From a virus: 23,032 bases of DNA. A program made the position numbers and the translations under genes. Shown piece by piece: positions 13,339 to 22,234 of the stretch (position 1 is the first letter of the stretch; the number at the start of each line of letters is the position of its first letter). The DNA lies in IMG/VR virus record IMGVR_UViG_3300037485_000702, positions 1 to 23,032 of that record; one strand, written 5' to 3'. Under the pieces are notes generated by a model. The model searched no databases, had not been told where the DNA came from, and was given only the letters and a program-made list of their open reading frames with translations.

Positions 13339-13776
13339 ATGGCTGATATAGGAAAAAATGCGTTTGAACCATCCGGTACTACTATGTCTATCGGGTCATG
13401 GACTGTTTACGGAATTGAGATCACACCTCCTGCTTGGGATGGCGGTGATGCTATTGATATTACTACGCTAGGTAATACTGCATATAAGACTAAGATGGCA
13501 CAAACATTGAAGGATATTGGCGAATGCTCCTTTAGTGCGCACTATGACCCATCTATCTTTGCAAGTGCACCTATCAATACCAATGGTGAGGTTACTATTA
13601 CGATCCCTAACTGGGGTGCGTTATCATTCTACGGCTATCTCCGTAGCCTTACACCTTCCGCACTAGTAGTTGGCGACGCTGCTAAGATGGATGGTGTTAT
13701 CGTTGTAACTAATACCGTTATCACTGGTGTTGGTGCTAATCGTGTTATCACTGAAACCGCCCCAACTTGGGCCTAA
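13339..13776 (+). CDS. Major tail tube protein
   Basis: A 145-residue protein. I start at ATG 13339, six bases after AAAGGAG; a TTG two codons earlier is in frame. MSIGSWTVYGIEITPPAWDGGDAIDITTLGNTAYKTKM followed by DIGECSFSAHYDPS and VTITIPNWGALSFYGYL matches the beta-sandwich tube proteins of lambda-like and HK97-like tails (tube subunit, hundreds of copies). It has its own promoter and the best ribosome binding site of the tail block, consistent with high demand. No sheath gene follows, so the tail is non-contractile. Confidence 0.88.
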   Translation: MADIGKNAFEPSGTTMSIGSWTVYGIEITPPAWDGGDAIDITTLGNTAYKTKMAQTLKDIGECSFSAHYDPSIFASAPINTNGEVTITIPNWGALSFYGYLRSLTPSALVVGDAAKMDGVIVVTNTVITGVGANRVITETAPTWA

Positions 13777-13791
13777 TAAGAGAAAGACTAT

Positions 13792-14172
13792 ATGACTATT
13801 TCTAATGTATCGGCACTCAACAAATACCTGAATAAGCCGAAGTCAGTTAAATTGGATGAGGAAACCACTGTTCTTGTTAAGCAGTTGAAGAACGCTGAGT
13901 TGACCGCGCTACAGGAAAAGTGTAAGACACTTGAGACTTCTGAAGATGGTACACGCAGTACACAGCCTATTGCTGAATTACTATCATCCCTGATTGTAGA
14001 CGAAAATGGGGTATTGCTATTTGATACACCCGAAAAGGTACAGGAACTTGCTGATAATGTAACATTAGACTTCATTCGTGTATTCTTCCTGCGGGTATGG
14101 GAAGCGTATGGGTTCAGTGAAAAGGAGTTAGCTTCTGCGGAGGCTCAATTTCCGCGCCAACCCGACGCTTAA
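13792..14172 (+). CDS. Tail assembly chaperone, G-like
   Basis: A 126-residue acidic, helical protein between tube and tape measure genes, the fixed place of the lambda G product. KSVKLDEETTVLVKQLKNAEL and LSSLIVDENG, with the C-terminal VTLDFIRVFFLRVWEAYGFSEKEL, fit the family, which binds the tape measure during tail assembly. The ribosome binding site is GAGAAAG. The end of the frame overlaps an open stretch of the T frame (14132-14172), see the frameshift entry. Confidence 0.75.
   Translation: MTISNVSALNKYLNKPKSVKLDEETTVLVKQLKNAELTALQEKCKTLETSEDGTRSTQPIAELLSSLIVDENGVLLFDTPEKVQELADNVTLDFIRVFFLRVWEAYGFSEKELASAEAQFPRQPDA
14132..14172 (+). other. Predicted +1 (or -2) programmed frameshift joining G to T
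   Basis: The T reading frame is open from 14132, after a TAG at 14129-14131, and overlaps the G frame to its stop TAA at 14170-14172. Moving from G to T needs +1 or -2. The most attractive site is CCC-G at 14161-14164, where a proline tRNA on CCC could re-pair with CCG, giving FPRQP joined to TLNFKFRLAMALGRT. There is no Shine-Dalgarno site for the ATG at 14192, and the residues just before that ATG (KFRLA) look like part of the conserved T domain. Confidence 0.6.
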
Positions 14173-14191
14173 CTTTAAGTTTAGATTAGCA

Positions 14192-14503
14192 ATGGCATTG
14201 GGGCGAACAGTTGAAGAACTAGACGCCTCAATGACCACTGATGAGTTTTATCAATGGGTAGCGTTTTCTTCGCTTGAACCGTGGGGGGAAGAGCGTGCGG
14301 ACTGGCGGTCAGCACACACTAATGCGTTACTAAGTAGTTTGTTGGGGTCAGGGAAGAAACAGGTAAAGATTACTGACTACTTACTAAAGTTTGAGCAACC
14401 TAAATCTAAACTTAAACTGGACACAAAGTTATCGGTAGACGAGAGAAATAAGTTAGCATTACTAGGTCTATTCCCTAAGGCTACGAATACTAAGAAAGGA
14501 TAA
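14192..14503 (+). CDS. Tail assembly chaperone, T-like part (DUF4035-like)
   Basis: From the first ATG there are 103 residues: MALGRTVEELDASMTTDEFYQWVAF, LEPWGEERADWRSA and a basic C-terminus. This is the T domain pattern (leucine-rich start, EFxxW, LEPWG) that is made as a G-T fusion in lambda and many siphoviruses. The protein domain probably begins some 10-20 codons earlier in the same open frame. The stop lies just before the tape measure ATG, with AAAGGA inside the last codons. Confidence 0.75.
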   Translation: MALGRTVEELDASMTTDEFYQWVAFSSLEPWGEERADWRSAHTNALLSSLLGSGKKQVKITDYLLKFEQPKSKLKLDTKLSVDERNKLALLGLFPKATNTKKG

Positions 14504-14505
14504 GC

Positions 14506-16953
14506 ATGACAAGTTATCTTGGTGTTATTCGTACAGTAATGTTAGCGGATACGTCGCAGTTCAATATGGCTATGGCTAGTGCTACTCGCGCTACCCGTGC
14601 ATCAGCCATGCAAATGCGGACATCAGCCCAATCCCTCGTAGGGATTGGGGCTGCTTTAAATCTAGGTATCACAATACCCACCTTGATGGCTATTCGCGCT
14701 ATCAGTAAGGTGGGTATTGAATTTGATAGTAACATGATGAAGATTCGGAACGTCACTGATATGACTTCCGATACCCTTAATAAGTTCAAAGACGCACAAA
14801 AGGGCTTATCTAGTACGGTTGCTATGTCGCAACTTGATCTCTCCAAAATTGCCTATATCGGAGGTCAGGCACAGTTAAAGACGGTAGCACAACTTACTGA
14901 ATTCCAAAAAGCTATTGCTAACGCGCAACTTGCTTATCCTAGTGACGCACCAATCGAGTCTGTCGCCTCCGGGTTTACCAGTGTCATTAACTCATTTGGA
15001 ATTCAGGCTAGTGACTACGAAAAGACAATGGCTGAGATGATTCAGACCATTAACTTAGGCACCATCTCATGGGAAGAGTATGCTAACACGATTAAACAGG
15101 TAGTTGCAGTATCATCTAGCTTAAGAGACCCAAATGCGTTCCAGAAACTTAATGTGGCTATGGCTATGGCTACACAAGGTGGTGTATCCGGTAAATCAGT
15201 AGCTACCGCTATTCGGAATATTTATACCCGTATCTGGAAAGAAAGTTCCCAATCAAAATCGGGTCTAAATTATATAGCAAGCCAAAGTGGGTATAAGTCT
15301 GCGGCTGATATGTTTGAAACGGGTGCTGGTAAAGATTTAATAACCTATATCAAGATGGTTACTAATGACGGTAAGAACGCAACACCTGAAATTGCTACCG
15401 CATTAGGCATGATGCAGCGGGAAATAACGGCGTTCCTTAAACTCGCTAATTCTAATCCTGCAGAACTTGCACGGTTCAGAGCACAGATGGGTTCAGCGCA
15501 ACCTGACTTTGTAAAGAAGGTGGGGGAGGCACAGTCTAATCCACAGACAATAATGGCTAGGATGGCTACCGCATTCTCTAATCTTAAAATAAGTTTTTGG
15601 CAAGTAATTGGGCCTAAGTTACTCAAATTCGTAGAAGGGTTGACCCGATTAATTGACACGATAGGTAGATTACCAGAAGCAACCAAGAAATTGTTATTTG
15701 CTTCTGCTATGTTACTATCTATGGCATCCGCATTTTTACTTCTTGCAGGTATAGTTAAATCTGCTGTCTTTACCCTTACCCTTTTGAACTCTGGCAGTAT
15801 TGGTAAAGCAGTAAGTGGTGTACCTAGTAAAAAAGCACTAGCAGGTATGACTACCGCACAACTGTTACAAGCAGCATCCGCGCAAACTGGGGTTACTGTT
15901 GGTGTTCCTAATGCGGCTAAGATGCAAGGACGTGGGGCGGGGGGTAGATTCTTATCTTATGCGCAGACAGCAGGAAATACTGCAAAGATGGGAGGGGCAG
16001 GTGCAGCGGCTGGTGGAGCGTTCTTTGCCAATCTAGGAAAATCCGTTGTTACCTTCCTTGCTGCTGTAGGACGTGCGGGGGTTGGTTTTACTAGGTTTCT
16101 AGGTATTGGCACACTAGTATACATATTCTTTAAGGGGTTGGGGGATGCACTATCCGTAACGCTAATACCAGCATTAGCCAGTTTTGGTATAGACCTAAAT
16201 GATTTAGGTAATATATTCAAATGGATTACAGACCTTATAGCTCTACTTTCAAAAGTAGTGGCCGCTGCTTTCATACTCATTATTAGTACGGTTGAGACTA
16301 TCTTTGGTGTAATAATAGAGTTAGTTAAGGCTATATGGGAAGGTTTGAAATGGGTAGGTAATAAGGCTTGGAGTTGGGTAACTGGGGAGGAAAAGGTATC
16401 TGAGCAAAAGCCATTCAGTTATCCTGCTTTACCTGTAAAAGGGAAGGACGAGACACAAAGGCAGTATGAAGAACGCGCAATAGCATGGGACGCACGTAAA
16501 TCCCAGCGACGTGCCGAATGGAATAGAAGTGAACAAGCGCGTTTAGCGGATAATGGGTTCTCTGGTATTGGCAAGGAGCTAAAGAGTCTATTTACGGGTT
16601 CTGTGTTTGAGAAGAATATTGATGCCCTGCTATCTAAATATATAAAAGCACCAGTAGACACACCCCCACCTGAACCTACTAAAACCCCAAGTGTAACACC
16701 AGCGGCTAGTACTGAGGATATATTAAATACATTATTGATTGGGGCAAGGGGGCAAACTGCTGATTTTGCTGAATATGGCACACAGGCAGGATTTAATGCA
16801 ACACAAGACGCACGTAATTCTGTAACGGATGCTATAGAGCGACTCCGCAAAGAATCAGAACGGCAAAGTAAAGAATTGGCTACATTACTTAGAGATGGTA
16901 ATGACGAGCAAAAGATAACGAATGATGTACTAAAAGCAAGTGTTACGGAGTAA
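14506..16953 (+). CDS. Tape measure protein
   Basis: The 815-residue protein sets tail length. The N-terminal 370 residues carry the TP901/PhageMin core (TRATRASAMQMRTSAQSL, AISKVGIEFDSNMMKIRNVTDM, IESVASGFTSVINSFGI, GTISWEEYANTIKQVVAVSS, GGVSGKSVATAIRNIYTRIW). Three hydrophobic regions follow, about 395-427, 506-545 and 572-612, the usual membrane-inserting parts. A proline-rich linker lies near 719-735, and a charged helical end near 780-815. A tail length near 100-120 nm would be expected from this size by the common rule of about 0.15 nm per residue. AAAGGA precedes the ATG. Confidence 0.93.
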   Translation: MTSYLGVIRTVMLADTSQFNMAMASATRATRASAMQMRTSAQSLVGIGAALNLGITIPTLMAIRAISKVGIEFDSNMMKIRNVTDMTSDTLNKFKDAQKGLSSTVAMSQLDLSKIAYIGGQAQLKTVAQLTEFQKAIANAQLAYPSDAPIESVASGFTSVINSFGIQASDYEKTMAEMIQTINLGTISWEEYANTIKQVVAVSSSLRDPNAFQKLNVAMAMATQGGVSGKSVATAIRNIYTRIWKESSQSKSGLNYIASQSGYKSAADMFETGAGKDLITYIKMVTNDGKNATPEIATALGMMQREITAFLKLANSNPAELARFRAQMGSAQPDFVKKVGEAQSNPQTIMARMATAFSNLKISFWQVIGPKLLKFVEGLTRLIDTIGRLPEATKKLLFASAMLLSMASAFLLLAGIVKSAVFTLTLLNSGSIGKAVSGVPSKKALAGMTTAQLLQAASAQTGVTVGVPNAAKMQGRGAGGRFLSYAQTAGNTAKMGGAGAAAGGAFFANLGKSVVTFLAAVGRAGVGFTRFLGIGTLVYIFFKGLGDALSVTLIPALASFGIDLNDLGNIFKWITDLIALLSKVVAAAFILIISTVETIFGVIIELVKAIWEGLKWVGNKAWSWVTGEEKVSEQKPFSYPALPVKGKDETQRQYEERAIAWDARKSQRRAEWNRSEQARLADNGFSGIGKELKSLFTGSVFEKNIDALLSKYIKAPVDTPPPEPTKTPSVTPAASTEDILNTLLIGARGQTADFAEYGTQAGFNATQDARNSVTDAIERLRKESERQSKELATLLRDGNDEQKITNDVLKASVTE

Positions 16954-16955
16954 TT

Positions 16956-18146
16956 ATGGGTGTTATACTGTGCAAAGAGGTAACTAGTTTAGGCGATGCG
17001 TGTGGTATAGATACCGAAAAGATTGGGTATCGAGAGAATAGCGTTCTCACTGCCACAAGAAAGTTTATAATACAACTAAGCACCGATAGTGATCTGTCTA
17101 CTTATTCAGAAGATATGTTGGCAGCATTACCTATTCGGGGTAGTGTACACCCGGCAATTACTACTTGTTTTGTAGATAATATCTCCTGTGTGGCAAAAGA
17201 AGACCCATACACCTATGAAGCATCAGTAAATTATAAGTGGAATCAGAATACAAGTGGTACCACACCGGACGAAGAAAAGCCAGAGGATAGTGACCCTAAC
17301 TTGCCGTGGACCCAACCGGCATCATTATCATTCAATTCCGACACATCCATTACGCGTGCTATGGACAAAGCCTATGGTTGTTTGGGTGCCCAGTATATAA
17401 CAGCCCTTACCCCATCTACCATTCAGGCACTAAATTTAGCAAATATAGACGCTGATAAAGATTTATATGGTAAGGTATATGCTAATGGTACTGGGGTTGA
17501 TTTAAATGTTCCCCTAGTTATAAGACCAATAAACGAACAACCAATGAATCTACCGGAAGAACCAGTAGGTGGGGTTGCCATAACGCTTTCTGCTAATATT
17601 AAAGGCAAGAACGTGAATAGCCCTGTTACACATGACTTCTCTGTTATACAGGATTTACTAGCGTTATCCCATACAGTATATGCTATTAAAGACGCTGCAA
17701 CAGCATTCGATATACGTGGGTATGATATCAAACGGTATTGTGGTTATATCAGTAACATAAATATTGAGAACTCATGGTACTTTAGTCAGGTATTTAAAAA
17801 GAATTATGCTTACTACAAAGTAACTATTACTATCATAGATAATAGGGAAACATGGGTTCGACCTGTTCTGAATCTAAGTTATAATTATCTTGGGCAAACA
17901 ATACCTAAAACTGTAACGCAGATACGGGTAAAAGATGATAAAACAAAGACAGAGGAACTACCTGACAAACCACTGTATATTGATGTACTTACCGGATTGC
18001 CATTAGCGGTTAATGTTGAAACGGGGCAACAACAAGACACAAATGGGCGGGAACATGCCGTATTGTATTTGACTAAACCTATAAATGCGTGGGCTACACT
18101 AAAGACGTTTATAGAAGGATTAGAATGGGATGCACCACAGGCGTAA
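16956..18146 (+). CDS. Tail protein of unknown function, probably tail tip
   Basis: A 396-residue protein directly after the tape measure, with CGGAG before the ATG. It is beta-rich without recognisable catalytic motifs. Visible landmarks are RGSVHPAITTCFVDNISCVAKEDPYTYEASVNYKW, an acidic linker (TPDEEKPEDSDPNLPW), PWTQPASLSFNSD, and a second half with YFSQVFKKNYAYYKVTITIIDNRETWVRPVLNL. The W-Q-P linker and following strand pattern recall tail-tip proteins seen in other uncharacterised siphoviruses. Position suggests the distal tail or hub; I cannot name a family. Confidence 0.6.
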   Translation: MGVILCKEVTSLGDACGIDTEKIGYRENSVLTATRKFIIQLSTDSDLSTYSEDMLAALPIRGSVHPAITTCFVDNISCVAKEDPYTYEASVNYKWNQNTSGTTPDEEKPEDSDPNLPWTQPASLSFNSDTSITRAMDKAYGCLGAQYITALTPSTIQALNLANIDADKDLYGKVYANGTGVDLNVPLVIRPINEQPMNLPEEPVGGVAITLSANIKGKNVNSPVTHDFSVIQDLLALSHTVYAIKDAATAFDIRGYDIKRYCGYISNINIENSWYFSQVFKKNYAYYKVTITIIDNRETWVRPVLNLSYNYLGQTIPKTVTQIRVKDDKTKTEELPDKPLYIDVLTGLPLAVNVETGQQQDTNGREHAVLYLTKPINAWATLKTFIEGLEWDAPQA

Positions 18147-18149
18147 AGT

Positions 18150-18653
18150 ATGATACTTAAACGTAAACAGTATGAGAGTATCTTAAAGGATATTAAGTCC
18201 GCTAGTGCCCAATGTAGCAATACTAGTACAGCCTCGCGGCGTATTGATACTGATACTAACTATGTCTACACGGCTAAAGTAACACTTTCTACTAATACTG
18301 CTACTGGTTCTACTGCTACCGTCTGGGTATACCAAGCTAAGATACTATGGACACCATTCGGTAAAACTGATTTAGACGCATGGGAACTTAGTATAGCAGC
18401 TAAGGCGGGTGATACCGATTTACTTCTATCCAAGTATGATTTAGCAGCACATGGTACCGATGTTATTTACTTGCCTTGTGTGCGACGTGGGTTCTACTTT
18501 GAGAACCTATTAAGTGGTGCGGGTGGTGGAACAGTTACAGTAGATGATGCCTCAATCAACTATAATACCGCTGACGAATTGCAGATTTATGGGTTTGAAA
18601 CGGGCCTCCCCGCTGCGGCCAAATCAATAGCTGAGATACTCATGGGCTTATAA
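18150..18653 (+). CDS. Hypothetical tail protein
   Basis: A 167-residue protein starting three bases after the previous stop, without a clear ribosome binding site. It has a basic N-terminus (LKRKQYESILKDIKSA), then a threonine-rich beta region (YTAKVTLSTNTATGSTATVWVY), then LPCVRRGFYFENLLSGAGGGTVTV. The context is a tail-tip operon. No family is recognised. It could be an adaptor for the large fibre that follows. Confidence 0.6.
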   Translation: MILKRKQYESILKDIKSASAQCSNTSTASRRIDTDTNYVYTAKVTLSTNTATGSTATVWVYQAKILWTPFGKTDLDAWELSIAAKAGDTDLLLSKYDLAAHGTDVIYLPCVRRGFYFENLLSGAGGGTVTVDDASINYNTADELQIYGFETGLPAAAKSIAEILMGL

Positions 18654-18654
18654 A

Positions 18655-21582
18655 ATGGCATATTCCCTAATAACTAGAAATAGTGCTGCGTCACCTGTAC
18701 TCAAGTATACTGCGCTTGGCGCATTAGCTGCGGGTCAGGTTCACGCACACGCAATGCCAACCCCAAGAGTTGTTCACGCACATGAGGACGCTAGCACTCC
18801 TGAAGGAATTATCCACCTATACAATCATGCGCATACGATAAATTTCTATAAGTACCACAGACATTTTATCGAGTCTATAGAACCACTTTTGCACGCACAC
18901 GATGGGGTTATAGAGCATAAACATACGATTGCTTACCAAGACGAGACCTATAAGTATTCTGTGACAAGGCAGACGGGAACAGACGCACCGGTAGTTACGC
19001 CGGACGTAGGCACAGCAGCAGTTATTCGTGTGCCTGATGGGGCTAGCCAGACAGATACTGAAAACGCTGACGTAGTGGTTGAATTAGCAGATACGGAAAC
19101 CCTTGGTGACGATGACCATCTGGTTGTTGGCCCAAGTGCTAATTCAGGTTATTATGAGCCGGGAAGCAACTACGCAGAGGTAGAAACTGCCACCGACAGC
19201 GTTGCAGATATATCTGTAGGGTTAGCCCTTGATGAGACACCGCAATCTAAAGTAGTTACCACCTCCGCTACAACAGACGCTGCTATGCACAAAGGTGTAG
19301 TTGGGGCAAATCCTGCGGTAGAGACTAATGCAAATGGTGATAACAACAAAGTTATTATGCTAGATGCAACAGACTCCATCGCGGGAGATATTCTCGGCAT
19401 AGGCAGTGGGGGAGCCTCTGTGTATTCAAACACGTACCATAAACAAACACCTCCTGATGGTTATTATAGAACAGAACCTGATACAAGTAAATGGTTAGCT
19501 GCCCCATCCGTTTCAGGTTTCGCTGGATGGAGTCTTACCTCTTGGGACCCTAGCCTTACGTGGGATTACCCCATGATTCGCTTTTACAAACTAGGTGATT
19601 CGCCTGATGGGGTTTGGACACCTAGAACCTGCAATGAAGTACTATCCGTCAATCCGGATATGACTGACGTTCCTTCTACCCTTGCCTTTGTTGGGACATA
19701 CAACTTAGGAGCGGAAGGGTATGGCTTGGAACAATGGGGGGATACATCGGACAACTCCGTAGGCTACGATACTGATGCTTGGTACATTTACAACTACTAT
19801 ACTGGTGCTGCATACAAAAAACTAGCGGATAACGCATTCGACCCTACAGGGGATTATGATGGGATAAACGGCAATACTGGAACCTATAGAATTTCTAGTA
19901 CCACCACTCCGGGTAGTTTTAGGGCTGCTTGGAACACGTTGCCGGAGTTGCAATATTCCCCTATCAAAAAGGCGTATCATGGGCAGCACCAACATGACAT
20001 TACAGATACACCTGAGTACACGTCTGTCGAACATGCCCACGCAGACCAAATGTATGACTATCAGCATAGGCATCAATGCGAGTTCCCTAAACACAAACAT
20101 ACCCCACCGGAGGGGGCTGATTTTGAGTCGCATAAGCATACCATAACAATAACAGACCACGCTCACGCCCCCGTTGTTTACGGCATCTGGCGCACAGTAT
20201 CTATACTCTCTAATGTCACGTTCAAAAGAATTGACGATGTATCCCCGTGGGTATTGTTTGCGGTAGACACCATTCAGGTCAGTTATCCTAGTCCTACTGT
20301 TGGAGCTGAAGTAGCAGATGTAGAATGGCCTGTATCTAAGGCTACTAGTTTATCCGTTGAGATGGAGTCAACTGTTGACTTGGCTACAGATATTGACCCT
20401 ACGATTGGGGAAGAGGATGCCGAGGAACAAGAAGGAACCAGATATACAGACCAAGTAACTATAGAGGATATTCCTCTTGCGTTTGGCGACTACATAGCTG
20501 GCGTCCCCGAACTTGAATGGGTTACTGGGACAAAAACTGCATTGGCTTATCATATTGGGGTAGGAGAGGCGGCTGGAACACCGGAAGAGCAATCGCTGGT
20601 TAGTCCTCTAGATGCTACAATTAGTGTGCTTGTACGCAATAACGGGGTTCTAGAACGCATGAAGGTGGGGCGTTTACCTACCGGAATAGCACACACACAC
20701 AGTTACACCGACAAAGCCTTTAAGTTATTGGCGCACCCACACGATGTAGTATTTCCTTGGCGTGGGGAACTTGCACATACCCATACGATGTATCTAGCAG
20801 ACCCACACAGTCACCCGCAAAAAAACATACCTACTGAGTCGCATAAGCATAATGTTGTAGCCTGTGACGAGACCCCACACACTCATGAGGTAAACTCAAC
20901 TGAGGAAGCTAGCGCATTTGTAACAGGGATTGACAATGTAGTTGACGATACATTTGACGAGGACATTGACAGTTCGGGAACCGTCTGCTACCCATTGTCA
21001 ACCGGCTCAACTAATGGGGCAGAGACTGGGGTAGCGACAGTAACTACAACTGATAACGCATTGTCTATGTTGCATGTAGTCTCTACCGTAGACCCAACTC
21101 TAGACGGGGATTACCAAAAAACATTTAAGTCTATTACCGGAAATGCCTTCTATTTGGTCTCATGGGTTAAGATTGACGACCCAACAAAGAGTTTTGGTGA
21201 TAATGGAAGTGGTTGGTATGTCCTGAATGGCGTTGCCTACCGCTCTTACGCGTCTGGCCCAGTTGGTGATTATGGAGCCGCAGAATATCCTTATCCGCTT
21301 TATGCTACCGTTACAAACTCAACGCTACTGGGGGTAAAAGATGTTGGTATAAGCAGAGATATAACTACGTCTGCTGAGAAGAAGTTTGTCCCTCATAAAT
21401 ACTACGGGCAATCTACTCTACAGGCTTATATCTGGGACTGGGCGGCTGAGACGTTTGATCCTGTTATTTCTTCTTTCGAAACGGCTGGTCAAGAAGGAAG
21501 CCTAACAGCAGTAGATGACGATGGGGAGGTAGACTTTACAATGACTGGGACTACGGATGAAAAGCTACATTCTGGCATCTAG
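18655..21582 (+). CDS. Large tail fibre or spike with three sets of six HxH motifs
   Basis: A 975-residue protein. HxH triplets occur at residues 30, 41, 58, 68, 80, 88; then 445, 460, 471, 480, 493, 502; then 680, 694, 708, 718, 730, 742: eighteen in three clusters of six with similar spacing (8-17 residues). Between them lie a globular aromatic region (about 260-440, many W, Y, G) and very acidic beta regions (110-255 and 510-660). A C-terminal globular domain follows (750-975). In the T4 long fibre tip, HxH motifs of three chains bind iron in a slender needle; the same geometry is inferred here. ATG 18655 comes one base after the previous stop and lacks a ribosome binding site, so coupling is likely. 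No enzymatic motif was seen. Confidence 0.7.
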   Translation: MAYSLITRNSAASPVLKYTALGALAAGQVHAHAMPTPRVVHAHEDASTPEGIIHLYNHAHTINFYKYHRHFIESIEPLLHAHDGVIEHKHTIAYQDETYKYSVTRQTGTDAPVVTPDVGTAAVIRVPDGASQTDTENADVVVELADTETLGDDDHLVVGPSANSGYYEPGSNYAEVETATDSVADISVGLALDETPQSKVVTTSATTDAAMHKGVVGANPAVETNANGDNNKVIMLDATDSIAGDILGIGSGGASVYSNTYHKQTPPDGYYRTEPDTSKWLAAPSVSGFAGWSLTSWDPSLTWDYPMIRFYKLGDSPDGVWTPRTCNEVLSVNPDMTDVPSTLAFVGTYNLGAEGYGLEQWGDTSDNSVGYDTDAWYIYNYYTGAAYKKLADNAFDPTGDYDGINGNTGTYRISSTTTPGSFRAAWNTLPELQYSPIKKAYHGQHQHDITDTPEYTSVEHAHADQMYDYQHRHQCEFPKHKHTPPEGADFESHKHTITITDHAHAPVVYGIWRTVSILSNVTFKRIDDVSPWVLFAVDTIQVSYPSPTVGAEVADVEWPVSKATSLSVEMESTVDLATDIDPTIGEEDAEEQEGTRYTDQVTIEDIPLAFGDYIAGVPELEWVTGTKTALAYHIGVGEAAGTPEEQSLVSPLDATISVLVRNNGVLERMKVGRLPTGIAHTHSYTDKAFKLLAHPHDVVFPWRGELAHTHTMYLADPHSHPQKNIPTESHKHNVVACDETPHTHEVNSTEEASAFVTGIDNVVDDTFDEDIDSSGTVCYPLSTGSTNGAETGVATVTTTDNALSMLHVVSTVDPTLDGDYQKTFKSITGNAFYLVSWVKIDDPTKSFGDNGSGWYVLNGVAYRSYASGPVGDYGAAEYPYPLYATVTNSTLLGVKDVGISRDITTSAEKKFVPHKYYGQSTLQAYIWDWAAETFDPVISSFETAGQEGSLTAVDDDGEVDFTMTGTTDEKLHSGI

Positions 21583-21585
21583 CCC

Positions 21586-21614
21586 TTGACTATTTACAAC
21601 GTATAGTATACTAT
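21586..21614 (+). promoter_or_regulatory. Promoter P5, distal fibre block
   Basis: TTGACT (21586-21591), 17 bases, TACTAT (21609-21614), starting three bases after the fibre stop codon. It is followed by AGGAG (21624-21628) and ATG 21635. A TTG at 21614 in the same frame lies inside the -10 and cannot be the start. Confidence 0.65.
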
Positions 21615-21634
21615 TGATACCACAGGAGCAAATT

Positions 21635-22225
21635 ATGTCCCGCACAATTCTCTCATATTACGACATTGACAGGAATAGGTGGTGTGAATCTGACGGTTCC
21701 CCCATCCTAGAACGGCATTTCCCATACTTCAATCTATACGAGACACCTGTACTAGTTATCAACCTAATCAACAGTGACGCTGACCCCGTAACCATCCTAC
21801 CATCCTCTACTTTCCAGTTTGTTGTAACTGATATGGATTATGACCCCATTGCAGTACCTATGACTAATGGGGTCAATAATGAAGCAGACTATGAAGATGT
21901 AGACCCTGATAACGGCATATTTAGCTTTAGGTTAAACTTTGCAACAGAAGAAGCAGAAGATTTACTAGATGGATACCGCAGATTACCTGTAGTAAGTAAC
22001 CTGAATATCATAGCTCCTACTACCAGTTATAACATTAACCTCATAGGTGACTCCATCCTTAACAAGGTTTATAAGGATACCGCCACCGTTATTCCTATTG
22101 GTGTTCCTTCTCAATACCGGATTAATACCACGGATGGGGGTACAGATATTTGGGACTATGGGCAGTCAGTTTGGTTAAGGCCGGTGCTTAGCAACGGAAT
22201 CCTCAGTTACTACCCTGCGCCGTAA
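21635..22225 (+). CDS. Hypothetical tail protein, BppU-like N-terminal pattern
   Basis: A 196-residue protein starting six bases after AGGAG. TPVLVINLINSDADPVTILPSSTFQFVVTDMDYDPIAV followed by DPDNGIFSFRLNFATEEAEDLLDG has the strand order of BppU-type baseplate or fibre-attachment domains, in which a polymorphic polyproline-free beta sandwich anchors receptor-binding proteins. The resemblance is weak. It is acidic and has no signal peptide, unlike the two genes after it. AAAGGA at its end serves the next gene. Confidence 0.55.
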   Translation: MSRTILSYYDIDRNRWCESDGSPILERHFPYFNLYETPVLVINLINSDADPVTILPSSTFQFVVTDMDYDPIAVPMTNGVNNEADYEDVDPDNGIFSFRLNFATEEAEDLLDGYRRLPVVSNLNIIAPTTSYNINLIGDSILNKVYKDTATVIPIGVPSQYRINTTDGGTDIWDYGQSVWLRPVLSNGILSYYPAP

Positions 22226-22234
22226 AGGACTATT

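Noticed and set aside
19822-20166. 114-codon minus-strand frame under the fibre gene
   Set aside because: Its methionine-rich content is the reverse reading of the histidine codons (CAT/ATG) in the HxH set.
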